A DNA stretch of 64,000 bases from Angustibacter sp049994355 (GTDB taxonomy: Bacteria; Actinomycetota; Actinomycetes; Actinomycetales; Angustibacteraceae), in NCBI RefSeq assembly GCF_049994355.1, contig NZ_CP188257.1, forward strand, positions 2,294,001 through 2,358,000. The letters run 5' to 3'. The notes beneath the pieces were generated by a model. That model was not told the DNA's origin and did no database searches. It worked only from the letters and a program-made list of their open reading frames with translations. The position numbers were made by a program, and so were the translations under genes. This document shows positions 8,651 through 17,058 of this stretch, one piece after another (within the stretch, counting starts at the first letter, position 1; every line of letters begins with the position of its first letter).

Positions 8651-9217
8651 GTGAACCAGCGTTCACTCGTCGCTCTCGTCCTGCTCCCGCTGCTGGGCAG
8701 CGCCCTGGCCGGGTGCTCGGTGCCGGTGCAGGCCAGCCCGGTTGTGGTGCGCTCGGTCCGGCCGGGATCCTCCCCACCGTCGCCGGCGGGCAGCCCGCAA
8801 CCGTCCGTCCGCGTCCAGGCCTACTTCGTGCAGGACGGACACCTGGTCGCGTTGGACCGCTTCGTCCCGGCGGCGGACGGCCTGGCACCGTCGCTGAGCG
8901 CACTGGCGCAACCGCTCACGCCGGCGCAGAGCGCGGCGGGGGTGCGCAGCGCGCTACCGACCCGGCTGCAGGGCTGGACGGGCCGCCTGCGCGACACCGT
9001 TGCGCAGGTGGCGGTTCCGACCGGCTTCGACCGGCTCAGCGTCCCCGAGCAGGTCCTTGCGGTGGCGCAGGTGGTGTTCACGGTGACGGCGAACAGCTAT
9101 GCGAGCGGCGTGGAGCTGCTGCTGGGCGACCGCGTGGTGGCGATGCCCGACGAGGACGGTCAGCTCGTCACCGGTCCGCTGATGCGGGCCGACTTCGCGC
9201 GGCTCTCGCCGCCCTGA
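8651..9217 (+). CDS. GerMN-domain lipoprotein
   Basis: Predicted exported lipoprotein of 188 residues. The GTG at 8651, 4 bases after the kinase stop, opens a signal peptide ending in the lipobox LAGC. A Pro/Ser-rich linker follows, then a GerMN-like domain (about 55-185, beginning RVQAYFVQDGHLVALDRFVP). GerMN domains occur in spore germination protein GerM and in LpqB, the lipoprotein linked to the MtrAB system. Its position, coupled to a sensor kinase, suggests that it modulates the kinase at the membrane surface. That role is inferred. The frame is open further upstream, but that part overlaps the kinase gene and lacks a signal peptide. Confidence 0.8.
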   Translation: MNQRSLVALVLLPLLGSALAGCSVPVQASPVVVRSVRPGSSPPSPAGSPQPSVRVQAYFVQDGHLVALDRFVPAADGLAPSLSALAQPLTPAQSAAGVRSALPTRLQGWTGRLRDTVAQVAVPTGFDRLSVPEQVLAVAQVVFTVTANSYASGVELLLGDRVVAMPDEDGQLVTGPLMRADFARLSPP

Positions 9218-9230
9218 GGCGCCGGGTGGG

Positions 9231-9236
9231 TAAGGT
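9231..9236 (+). promoter_or_regulatory. -10 of a leaderless coaE promoter
   Basis: TAAGGT ends 6 bases before the coaE GTG, which would put the transcription start on the start codon. No Shine-Dalgarno is present. The -35 region is not canonical. Confidence 0.5.
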
Positions 9237-9242
9237 CCATCC

Positions 9243-9839
9243 GTGCTGAGAGTGGGGCTGACCGGCGGAATCGGTGCCGGCAAGTCGGCGGTCGCGGCCC
9301 GCCTGCGTGAGCTCGGGGCCGTCGTCATCGACTCGGACGTCGTGGCCCGCGAGGTGGTCGCGCCGGGCACGCCGGGGCTCGCCGCGGTTGCCGAGGCGTT
9401 CGGTGCCGACGTGCTGCGAGCCGACGGCTCGCTGGACCGCGCGCGGCTGGGCGCGCTCGTCTTCGCCGACGACGCCTACCGCAGGCGGCTCGAGCAGATC
9501 ACCCATCCGCTGATCGCCGAGCGCGCCGCCCAGCTCGCCCATGGGGCGGCGGCCGACGCCGTGGTCGTCCAGGACGTCCCGCTGCTGGTGGAGAAGGACA
9601 TGGCCGGGCGGTTCGACGTGGTCGTCGTGGTCCAGGCTCCTCGGCAGGTCCGCCTGGAACGGCTGCGTGAACGCGGTCTGCCCGAGGCCGAGGCGACCGC
9701 CCGGATGGCCGCCCAGGCCAGCGACGACGACCGGCGGGCGGTCGCGGACGTGGTGATCGACAACGGGGGCACCCGCGAGTCGCTGCACGAGCAGGTCGAC
9801 CGCTTGTGGGCGCGGCTGCGTAAGCGGTCGCAGGGCTGA
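9243..9839 (+). CDS. coaE: Dephospho-CoA kinase
   Basis: Last step of coenzyme A synthesis: ATP-dependent phosphorylation of the ribose 3'-hydroxyl of dephospho-CoA. The P-loop GGIGAGKS is at residues 8-15, and conserved segments such as VIDSDVVAREVV and the ITHPLI region follow. At 198 residues this is the single-domain form, without the extra C-terminal UPF0157 domain that mycobacterial CoaE carries. It starts at GTG 9243 and lies just upstream of uvrB, a neighbourhood common in actinobacteria. Confidence 0.96.
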   Translation: MLRVGLTGGIGAGKSAVAARLRELGAVVIDSDVVAREVVAPGTPGLAAVAEAFGADVLRADGSLDRARLGALVFADDAYRRRLEQITHPLIAERAAQLAHGAAADAVVVQDVPLLVEKDMAGRFDVVVVVQAPRQVRLERLRERGLPEAEATARMAAQASDDDRRAVADVVIDNGGTRESLHEQVDRLWARLRKRSQG

Positions 9840-9886
9840 ACCGCCGGCGTTCGGGTGCTGGCTCGCACGTTGTCGGTGCCCGCGCC

Positions 9887-9892
9887 TACGGT
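9887..9892 (+). promoter_or_regulatory. -10 of a leaderless uvrB promoter
   Basis: TACGGT lies 7 bases before the uvrB ATG, so the transcript probably begins at or next to the start codon. No LexA-type box (GAAC-N4-GTTC) is seen in 9840-9899. Confidence 0.5.
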
Positions 9893-9899
9893 TGACCCC

Positions 9900-12002
9900 A
9901 TGAGGCCGACGACTGACCTGCAACGGCGGGTCGCCCCCTTCGAGGTGATCTCCGAGTTCACCCCGTCCGGCGACCAGCCCACGGCTATCAAGGACCTCAC
10001 GGCCCGGATCGGGTCCGGCGAGCAGGACGTCGTGCTGCTGGGTGCGACCGGCACCGGCAAGTCGGCCACCACGGCCTGGCTGGTCGAGCAGCTGCAGCGA
10101 CCGACGCTGGTGATGGCACCAAACAAGACGCTGGCGGCGCAGCTGGCCAACGAGTTCCGCGAGCTCCTGCCCAACAACGCCGTCGAGTACTTCGTCTCGT
10201 ACTACGACTACTACCAGCCCGAGGCGTACATCGCGCAGACGGACACCTACATCGAGAAGGACTCGTCGATCAACGACGAGGTCGAGCGGCTGCGGCACTC
10301 GGCGACCAACTCGTTGCTCACCCGCCGCGACGTGATCGTGGTCGCCTCGGTGTCCTGCATCTACGGCCTCGGCACGCCGCAGGAGTACGTGGACCGGATG
10401 ACCCGCCTGAAGGTGGGCGACGTGATCGAGCGGGACAACCTGCTGCGCCGGTTCGTCCAGATGCAGTACACCCGCAACGACCTGGCCTTCACCCGCGGCA
10501 CGTTCCGGGTGCGCGGCGACACCGTCGAGATCATCCCGGTGTACGAGGAGCTCGCCCTCCGGATCGAGTTCTTCGGCGACGAGATCGAGCGGCTGTACAC
10601 GCTGCACCCGCTGACCGGCGAGGTCGTGCACGAGGAGGACGAGATGTACGTCTTCCCGGCGACCCACTACGTGGCCGGACCGGAGCGGATGGAGCGGGCG
10701 ATCGGTGGCATCGAGACCGAGCTGGCCGACCGGCTCGCCGAGCTCGAGCGGCAGGGCAAGCTGCTGGAGGCTCAGCGGCTGCGCATGCGCACCACTTACG
10801 ACATCGAGATGATGCGCCAGGTCGGCTCCTGCTCCGGAATCGAGAACTACAGCCGGCACATCGACGGCCGCGGCCCCGGCACCGCGCCGAACACGCTCCT
10901 CGACTACTTCCCCGAGGACTTCCTGCTGGTGATCGACGAGTCGCACGTCACCGTCCCGCAGATCGGGGCGATGTACGAGGGCGACATGTCCCGCAAGCGA
11001 GCGCTGGTCGACCACGGCTTCCGGCTGCCGAGCGCGATGGACAACCGACCGCTGCGGTGGGAGGAGTTCCTCGAGCGGATCGGGCAGACCGTCTACCTGT
11101 CGGCCACCCCCGGCCAGTACGAGCTGGCCAAGGGCGACGGGGTCGTCGAGCAGATCATCCGCCCGACGGGCCTGGTGGACCCAGAGGTCGTCCTCAAGCC
11201 GACGAAGGGTCAGATCGACGACCTGCTGCACGAGATCCGGGAGCGCGCAGCGCGCAACGAGCGCGTCCTGGTCACCACGCTGACCAAGAAGATGTCCGAG
11301 GACCTCACCGACTACCTGCTCGAGCAGGGGGTCCAGGTGCGCTACCTGCACTCCGAGGTCGACACCCTCCGCCGGGTCGAGCTGCTGCGCGAGCTGCGGC
11401 TGGGCGAGTTCGACGTCCTGGTCGGCATCAACCTGCTGCGTGAAGGCCTGGACCTGCCCGAGGTCTCGCTGGTCAGCATCCTGGACGCCGACAAGGAGGG
11501 GTTCCTGCGGTCCGGCACCTCCCTGATCCAGACCATCGGCCGCGCCGCCCGCAACGTCTCCGGCCAGGTACACATGTACGCCGACCGGGTCACCCCGTCC
11601 ATGCAGCTCGCGATCGACGAGACGAACCGACGTCGGGCCAAGCAGGTCGCCTACAACAAGGAGCGCGGCGTGGATCCGACCCCGCTGCGCAAGAAGATCG
11701 CGGACATCACCGACCTGATCAGCCGGGAGGACGCGGACACTGCAGCGCTGCTCGGCGGGTCCGGGCGCAACCAGTCCCGCGGCAAGGCGCCGGTTCCTGG
11801 GCAGGCCTCGCGCGGGGCCGGCGAGGGCCGAGCCCTCGCGGCGTTGCCGGCGGCCGACCTGGCCGATCTGATCCAGCAGCTGTCCGACCAGATGCACTCC
11901 GCGGCTGCGGAGCTGCAGTTCGAGCTGGCCGCCCGGCTGCGTGACGAGATCGGTGACCTGAAGAAGGAGCTCCGCGCCATGCAGGGTGCCGGGCACGCCT
12001 GA
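9900..12002 (+). CDS. uvrB: Excinuclease ABC subunit B
   Basis: Damage-verifying helicase-like subunit of nucleotide excision repair, 700 residues. Walker A GATGTGKS is at residues 48-55. The beta-hairpin segment SYYDYYQPEAYIAQTDTYIE, which clamps DNA, follows at about residues 99-118, then the helicase motifs. A C-terminal UVR motif (ELQFELAARLRDEIGDLKKE) would contact UvrC. The ATG at 9900 gives the family start MRPTTDLQRRVAPFEV, so the GTG 45 bases upstream is rejected. It can act with uvrA and uvrC, both within 14 kb. Confidence 0.97.
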   Translation: MRPTTDLQRRVAPFEVISEFTPSGDQPTAIKDLTARIGSGEQDVVLLGATGTGKSATTAWLVEQLQRPTLVMAPNKTLAAQLANEFRELLPNNAVEYFVSYYDYYQPEAYIAQTDTYIEKDSSINDEVERLRHSATNSLLTRRDVIVVASVSCIYGLGTPQEYVDRMTRLKVGDVIERDNLLRRFVQMQYTRNDLAFTRGTFRVRGDTVEIIPVYEELALRIEFFGDEIERLYTLHPLTGEVVHEEDEMYVFPATHYVAGPERMERAIGGIETELADRLAELERQGKLLEAQRLRMRTTYDIEMMRQVGSCSGIENYSRHIDGRGPGTAPNTLLDYFPEDFLLVIDESHVTVPQIGAMYEGDMSRKRALVDHGFRLPSAMDNRPLRWEEFLERIGQTVYLSATPGQYELAKGDGVVEQIIRPTGLVDPEVVLKPTKGQIDDLLHEIRERAARNERVLVTTLTKKMSEDLTDYLLEQGVQVRYLHSEVDTLRRVELLRELRLGEFDVLVGINLLREGLDLPEVSLVSILDADKEGFLRSGTSLIQTIGRAARNVSGQVHMYADRVTPSMQLAIDETNRRRAKQVAYNKERGVDPTPLRKKIADITDLISREDADTAALLGGSGRNQSRGKAPVPGQASRGAGEGRALAALPAADLADLIQQLSDQMHSAAAELQFELAARLRDEIGDLKKELRAMQGAGHA

Positions 12003-12006
12003 CACG

Positions 12007-12852
12007 ATGACGACAGAGCGCGCAGAGCTGACGGCCCCAACCGCCAGGGTCGGTATCGCCGGCTGGACGTATCCCGCTTGGCGCGGTGACTTCTACCCGG
12101 CCGGGTTGGCGCACCGCCGAGAGCTGGAGTACGCCTCGAGCAAGCTGTCCACCATCGAGGTGAACGGGACGTTCTACGCCATGCAGAAACCGGCCAGCTT
12201 CCGCTCGTGGGCTGAGCAGACGCCGGACGACTTCGTCTTCTCGCTCAAGGGCGGTCGCTTCATCACCCACATGAAGCGGCTGCGTGATGTCGAGGTGGCG
12301 GTGGCGAACTACTTCGCGACCGGACCTCTCGCCCTGGGTCCCAAGCTCGGCGCGGTGCTGTGGCAGCTGCCGCCGAACTTCGCGTTCGACGCCGACCTCG
12401 TCCGCGCCTTCCTGCGCCTGCTACCGCAGGACACCGTCCAGGCCGAGGCCCTGGCGGCGCGGCACGACGAGCGGGTGCCGGAGCCGGCGTCCGCGGTCGG
12501 CCCGCCGCGCCGGGTCCGGCACGCGGTCGAGGCGCGGCACCCCAGCTTCGGCAGCGCGGAGTCGGTCCGGCTGATGCGCGAGCACGGCGTGGCGTTGGTC
12601 GTCGCGGACTCCGCAAAGCACTGGCCGATGCTCGAGGAGGCCACCGCCGACTTCGTCTACGCCCGGCTGCACGGCGACATCGAGCTCTATGCCAGCGGGT
12701 ACTCCGCGTCCGCGCTGGACGTCTGGGCGCAGCGGGTCCGTGGGTGGCTCGCCGAGGGTCTGGACGTGCTGCTCTACTTCGACAACGACGCGAAGGGCTA
12801 CGCCCCGCATGACGCCATGGCGCTGGCGGAGCGGCTGTCGCCGACCGGGTAG
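12007..12852 (+). CDS. DUF72 domain protein
   Basis: Protein of 281 residues of the widespread DUF72 family (TIM-barrel-like fold, function unknown). Family features are the N-terminal VGIAGWTYPAWRGDFYP and the central FVFSLKGGRFITHMKRL and VLWQLPPNF segments. The end has VLLYFDNDAKGYAPHDA. It starts 4 bases after the uvrB stop and is probably co-transcribed with it. An earlier in-frame ATG at 11986 lies inside uvrB and is less likely. The TAG stop overlaps the predicted -10 of the next transcript. Confidence 0.9.
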   Translation: MTTERAELTAPTARVGIAGWTYPAWRGDFYPAGLAHRRELEYASSKLSTIEVNGTFYAMQKPASFRSWAEQTPDDFVFSLKGGRFITHMKRLRDVEVAVANYFATGPLALGPKLGAVLWQLPPNFAFDADLVRAFLRLLPQDTVQAEALAARHDERVPEPASAVGPPRRVRHAVEARHPSFGSAESVRLMREHGVALVVADSAKHWPMLEEATADFVYARLHGDIELYASGYSASALDVWAQRVRGWLAEGLDVLLYFDNDAKGYAPHDAMALAERLSPTG

Positions 12853-12861
12853 GCTTGTCCC

Positions 12862-13020
12862 GTTCGACGGAGGGGAGTATCCCCTGACGGCGTCCTCGTC
12901 ATCACGGTCCAGCGCAGACGCGCTCCGGGCCCGGGGAGCCGGCCCGCTCACGGGTGGGAGAGACCTCCGGCAGCAGCGCGTTCCCGACATCGGGGCCGCG
13001 TCTCGACTGACCGGAGGACT
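12862..13020 (+). ncRNA. yybP-ykoY (manganese) riboswitch upstream of terC
   Basis: The leader between a possible -10 (TAGGCT, 12850-12855) and terC carries the two conserved elements of the yybP-ykoY family in the right order. The first-loop motif GGGGAGTA is at 12872-12879, and the second motif GGGAGAGACCTCCGG at 12956-12970. In this class the two loops dock around Mn2+. The Shine-Dalgarno segment CCGGAGG (13011-13017) is exactly complementary to CCTCCGG (12964-12970), which suggests control of translation of the exporter. Family membership is recognised from motifs; I did not fold it. Confidence 0.75.
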
Positions 13021-13026
13021 GTACCC

Positions 13027-14013
13027 GTGAACGTTCCCACCTGGGTCTGGCTAACCACCGTCGGCGCAGCGATGCTCTTCCTGCTGGTCGACGTCCTCGT
13101 GATCGGACGCCGCCCGCACGAGCCGTCGACCGGCGAGTCCGCCCGCCACCTTGCGTTCTTCATCGGCTTGGCGGTCCTGTTCGGCATCGGGGTCTGGGTT
13201 TTCGCTGGCGCGCAGTTCGGTGCCGAGTTCTTCGCGGGCTGGCTGACCGAGTACAGCCTGTCCGTGGACAACCTCTTCATCTTCATCATCATCATGTCCA
13301 AGTTCGCCGTGCCGAGGCAGTACCAGCAGACGGCGCTGCTGATCGGGATCATCTTGGCCCTGGTGTTCCGCGGCATCTTCATCGCGGTGGGAGCGGCCGC
13401 TATCAACAACTTCAGCTGGGTGTTCTACCTCTTCGGTGCGTTCCTGGTCTACACCGCGATCCACCTGGCCCGGGAGGGGCAGACGGGCGACGAGGACTAC
13501 CACGAGAACGCGCTGATCCGCTGGACTCGCAACCACCTGCCCGCGACCGACCAGTACAACGGGGTCAAGCTGACGGTCGTCGAGAACGGCAAGCGGCTGA
13601 TCACGCCGATGGCGATCGTGCTGGTCGCGCTGGGGACGACCGACCTGCTGTTCGCGCTCGACTCGATCCCGGCGATCTACGGGCTCACCAACGAGCCCTA
13701 CCTGGTGCTGATGGCGAACGTGTTCGCACTGATGGGGCTGCGCCAGCTGTACTTCCTGATCGGTGGGCTGCTGCTGCGGCTGGTCTACCTCGGGATCGGA
13801 CTGTCCGTGCTGCTCTTCTTCATCGGCGTCAAGCTGATTCTGCATGCCCTGCACGAGAACGAGGTCCCGTTCATCAATGGCGGCCAGCCCGTCCAGTGGG
13901 CGCCGGACATCCCGATCTGGCTCTCGCTGGTGGTCATCGTCGGCACCCTCGCGGTGACCGCCGCGGCGAGCCTGCTCAAGACCAGGAGGGACGAGCGGCG
14001 GTCGGCCGCGTAG
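13027..14013 (+). CDS. TerC-family membrane protein, probable manganese exporter
   Basis: Integral membrane protein of 328 residues with about nine hydrophobic segments. The family's acidic membrane motifs are present: LLVDVLVIGRR near the start, SLSVDNLFIFIIIM, and LLFALDSIPAIYGLT later. TerC relatives were named for tellurium resistance, but several (MeeF/Alx type) export Mn2+. The manganese riboswitch in front of this gene supports that role here. The GTG start has a GGAGG 9 bases upstream that is part of the riboswitch pairing. Confidence 0.9.
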   Translation: MNVPTWVWLTTVGAAMLFLLVDVLVIGRRPHEPSTGESARHLAFFIGLAVLFGIGVWVFAGAQFGAEFFAGWLTEYSLSVDNLFIFIIIMSKFAVPRQYQQTALLIGIILALVFRGIFIAVGAAAINNFSWVFYLFGAFLVYTAIHLAREGQTGDEDYHENALIRWTRNHLPATDQYNGVKLTVVENGKRLITPMAIVLVALGTTDLLFALDSIPAIYGLTNEPYLVLMANVFALMGLRQLYFLIGGLLLRLVYLGIGLSVLLFFIGVKLILHALHENEVPFINGGQPVQWAPDIPIWLSLVVIVGTLAVTAAASLLKTRRDERRSAA

Positions 14014-14031
14014 TCCTGCGCCTGCGTCCGG

Positions 14032-14037
14032 TAGCGT
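14032..14037 (+). promoter_or_regulatory. -10 of a leaderless fbiC promoter
   Basis: TAGCGT ends 6 bases before the fbiC ATG and there is no ribosome binding site, so fbiC is likely transcribed on its own as a leaderless mRNA. Confidence 0.5.
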
Positions 14038-14043
14038 CTCGAG

Positions 14044-16413
14044 ATGCATCCGGTTGAGCTGACCGCACTGTCCACCCCCGAGCTGACCGCCCGTGCCCGC
14101 GAGTTGCGCGACGGCGCGCACGGCGTGCGGATCACGTTCTCGCCCAAGGTCTTCATCCCACTGACCCGGCTCTGCGGGGACCGCTGCGGGTACTGCACGT
14201 TCGCCACCTCGCCGCGTTCGCTGGAGGCTCCCTACCTCGACGAGGCACAGGTGCTCGCCGTCGCCGAGCAGGGTGCCGCAGCCGGCTGTCACGAGGCGCT
14301 CTTCACGCTCGGCGAGGACCCCGAGCGCCGGTATCCGCAAGCAGCGCAGTGGCTGCGCTCGCGCGGGTACGCCTCGACGGTCGACTACCTGCGGGCCATG
14401 TGCGAGCTCGTCCTCACCGAGACCGGGCTGCTGCCGCACGCGAACGCCGGCGCCATCTCGGCTGCGCAGCTCGCGGCGCTGCGGCCGGTCGCGCCGTCCC
14501 AGGGGATGATGGTCGAGAGCCTTCGCGACGACCTGGCCGCCCACCGCGGCGCGCCGGACAAGGCCCCAGCACGGCGGCTCGCGACGCTGGAGGCTGCTGG
14601 CGAGCTGTCGATCCCGTTCACGACCGGCGTCCTCGTCGGGATCGGCGAGAGCGAGCACGACCGCGTGGTCGCGTTGCAGGCCATCGCGGACAGCCACCGC
14701 CGGCACGGCCACGTGCAGGAGGTGATCGTGCAGAACTTCCTGCCCAAGGCCGGCACCGAGATGCGCGACGCCGCACCCTGCCAGGCGCAGGACCACCAGC
14801 GGGCGATCGCGATCGCCCGACTCGTCCTCGATCCGAGCGTGCACGTGCAGGCACCGCCGAACCTGACAGATGTCGACGGGTTGGCCGCCCTGGTCGCCGC
14901 CGGGGTGGACGACTGGGGCGGGGTCTCTCCCGTCACCGTGGATCACGTGAACCCCGAGCGGCCCTGGCCCGGTCTGGATCGGCTTCGTGCAGCGACCGAG
15001 GCGGCGGGGCACGCCCTGGCACCGCGTCTGACGGTCTACCCGGAGTTCGCACTCGAGCCTGAACGCTGGCTCGATCCAGCGACCCGGTTCCCTGTGCTGG
15101 ACCGCTCGGACGCCCAAGGGCTCGGCCGCGACGACCCGGGCGCAACCTGGCCTGAGCGGCACGAGGCCGCAGCGAACGTCGGGACCGGCGCCGAGGTCGT
15201 GCAGATCGGACGTCGGTCCACGGCCTGGTACTCCGGGGCCGACGTCCATGCCCCCCAGCTCCTGCCCGCGCCGGCGCATGCGCGTGGAGCTGTCAAAGAC
15301 GTGCTCGACGCCGTGGCGTCCGGCGAAGAGCTTGGCGAGGACGAGCTGGTCACCCTGTTCGGCGCGAGGGGGACACAGGTCGCGGCTGTCGCCGAGCAGG
15401 CCGACGAGCTGCGCCGGCAGGCCGTCGGCGATGACGTCACGTTCGTGGTGAACCGGAACATCAACTACACCAACGTGTGCACGTTCCGATGCACCTTCTG
15501 CGGCTTCTCCAAGGGTCCGCTGTCGCTCAACCTGCGGGGCAAGCCGTACCTGCTCTCGCTGGACGACGTTGCCGAACGGGCGCGCGAGGCCTGGCAGCTC
15601 GGCGCGACCGAGGTCTGCCTGCAGGGCGGCATCCATCCGAGCTTCGACGGCGACTTCTACGTGGACGTCGCGCGTGCAGTGCACGAGGCCGTGCCCGACC
15701 TGCACCTGCACGGCTTCACCGCGCTGGAGGTGACCGAGGGCGCCCGCCGGCTCGACGAACCGCTGGAGCGGTACCTGCTGCGACTCAAGGACGCTGGCCT
15801 GCGCACCCTGCCCGGGACAGCCGCCGAGATCCTGGACGACGAGATCCGCGCGATCCTGTGCCCGGACAAGATCGACACCGAGCAGTGGCTGCAGGCGCAC
15901 CGGGCAGCGCACTCGGTCGGGCTGCGCAGCAACGTGACGATCATGTTCGGCTCGGTGGAGCAGCCTCGGCACTGGGCCCGCCACCTGGTGCGCACCCGTG
16001 CCCTGCAGCAGGAGACCCGTGGTTTCACCGAGTTCGTCGCACTCCCGTTCGTGCACATGGCCGCACCCGTGTACCTCAAGCGTGGCGCGCGACGAGGTCC
16101 GACCTGGCGTGAGGTGGTGCTCATGCACGCGGTGGCGCGGATCGCATACCACGGCTGGATCGACAACATCCAGGCGTCCTGGGTCAAGCTCGGCCGCAGC
16201 GGAGCGGGTCAGCTGCTGCGCGCCGGGGTCAACGACCTCGGCGGAACGCTGATGGACGAGAACATCAGCCGGGCGGCCGGCGCGGCCCATGGCCAGGGAC
16301 TGGACGTCGCGGCGTTCGCCGAGGTCGCTGCCGGGGCCGGTCGCCCCGCGGCCCAACGCACCACGCTCTACGAGCGAATGCCGCTACCAGCCGCGCTCGC
16401 GCCACTCGGGTAG
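14044..16413 (+). CDS. fbiC: FO synthase, fused CofG-CofH (7,8-didemethyl-8-hydroxy-5-deazariboflavin synthase)
   Basis: Makes FO, the chromophore of coenzyme F420, from tyrosine and a flavin-pathway intermediate. The 789-residue protein fuses two radical-SAM enzymes. The CofG half has Cys44, Cys48 and Cys51 (CGDRCGYC). The CofH half has Cys479, Cys483 and Cys486 (CTFRCTFC), followed by GATEVCLQGGIHP. Both CX3CX2C motifs are intact, so two [4Fe-4S] clusters are expected. The fused form is typical of actinobacteria. The last 30 bases overlap the converging hydrolase gene. Confidence 0.97.
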   Translation: MHPVELTALSTPELTARARELRDGAHGVRITFSPKVFIPLTRLCGDRCGYCTFATSPRSLEAPYLDEAQVLAVAEQGAAAGCHEALFTLGEDPERRYPQAAQWLRSRGYASTVDYLRAMCELVLTETGLLPHANAGAISAAQLAALRPVAPSQGMMVESLRDDLAAHRGAPDKAPARRLATLEAAGELSIPFTTGVLVGIGESEHDRVVALQAIADSHRRHGHVQEVIVQNFLPKAGTEMRDAAPCQAQDHQRAIAIARLVLDPSVHVQAPPNLTDVDGLAALVAAGVDDWGGVSPVTVDHVNPERPWPGLDRLRAATEAAGHALAPRLTVYPEFALEPERWLDPATRFPVLDRSDAQGLGRDDPGATWPERHEAAANVGTGAEVVQIGRRSTAWYSGADVHAPQLLPAPAHARGAVKDVLDAVASGEELGEDELVTLFGARGTQVAAVAEQADELRRQAVGDDVTFVVNRNINYTNVCTFRCTFCGFSKGPLSLNLRGKPYLLSLDDVAERAREAWQLGATEVCLQGGIHPSFDGDFYVDVARAVHEAVPDLHLHGFTALEVTEGARRLDEPLERYLLRLKDAGLRTLPGTAAEILDDEIRAILCPDKIDTEQWLQAHRAAHSVGLRSNVTIMFGSVEQPRHWARHLVRTRALQQETRGFTEFVALPFVHMAAPVYLKRGARRGPTWREVVLMHAVARIAYHGWIDNIQASWVKLGRSGAGQLLRAGVNDLGGTLMDENISRAAGAAHGQGLDVAAFAEVAAGAGRPAAQRTTLYERMPLPAALAPLG

Positions 16414-17049
16414 GTGCGGGCGCTCTGCTCCGAGCGTCGAGTCGGCCCCGTGGCCGGGGTAGAACCACGTCTCGTCCGGCAGCTCGTCGAAGATCCGCAG
16501 CTCCACGTCGTCGATCAGGCTGGCGAAGCGTTCGGCGTCCCCCTGGGTGTTCCCGACGCCGCCGGGGAAGAGCGAGTCGCCGGTGAACAGGTGCGGTGAC
16601 CCCTCTGGGTCGCGGTAGAGCAGGGCCACCGAGCCCGGCGTGTGCCCGCGCAGGTGGATCACCTCGAGAACGACGTGACCGAAGGTGACCCGGTCCCCGT
16701 GGTGCAGCAGCTCGCCTACGGGCACCGGTAGGGCGTCCGCGTCGTCCGCTCCGGCAGCGACCCGCGCTCCGGTATGCCCGACGACGTCCGGCAGCGCGCG
16801 GTGGTGGTCCCAGTGCTGGTGGGTGGTCACCACAGCGTCCAGCCAACCCGTGCCCTCGTTCATCAGCGCGGTCAGCCGCGGCGCGTCGTCCGCCGCGTCC
16901 ACCAGAAGCTGCTCGCCGGTGTCCCGGCAGGTCAGCAGGTAGGCGTTGTTGTCCTGCTCGCTGACGCTCGCCTTGCGGATCACGAGGTGGGCCAGCTCGC
17001 GCACGGCGGTCGGCCCGCCCGGGACGACCTCGCCGGTGTAGTCGCTCAT
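16384..17049 (-). CDS. Metallo-beta-lactamase-fold hydrolase
   Basis: Protein of 221 residues with the binuclear metal motif THQHWDHH (an HxHxDH variant), the HLRGHTPGS motif, the TGDSLFPGG segment and a late YPGHG. These are the metal ligands of glyoxalase-II-like hydrolases; the real substrate is unknown. It starts 9 bases after the end of the GH15 gene, as third gene of a minus-strand operon. Its 3' end overlaps fbiC by 30 bases on the opposite strand. Confidence 0.88.
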   Translation of the reverse strand: MSDYTGEVVPGGPTAVRELAHLVIRKASVSEQDNNAYLLTCRDTGEQLLVDAADDAPRLTALMNEGTGWLDAVVTTHQHWDHHRALPDVVGHTGARVAAGADDADALPVPVGELLHHGDRVTFGHVVLEVIHLRGHTPGSVALLYRDPEGSPHLFTGDSLFPGGVGNTQGDAERFASLIDDVELRIFDELPDETWFYPGHGADSTLGAERPHLPEWRERGW

Positions 17050-17058
17050 GGGGCGACG

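Noticed and set aside
9840..9899. LexA-type SOS box before uvrB
   Set aside because: No GAAC-N4-GTTC or near match is present; only half-site-like fragments such as GTTCGG occur.
13051..16356. A very long open frame (1101 codons) on the minus strand across terC and fbiC
   Set aside because: It is a mirror of two well-identified genes in GC-rich DNA, has low-complexity composition (Asp, Arg, Gln, Val, Leu, His) and no recognisable domain. The same applies to minus-strand frames at 9168-12005, 20220-23198 and 45752-48217, and to 903-2252 opposite rpsA.
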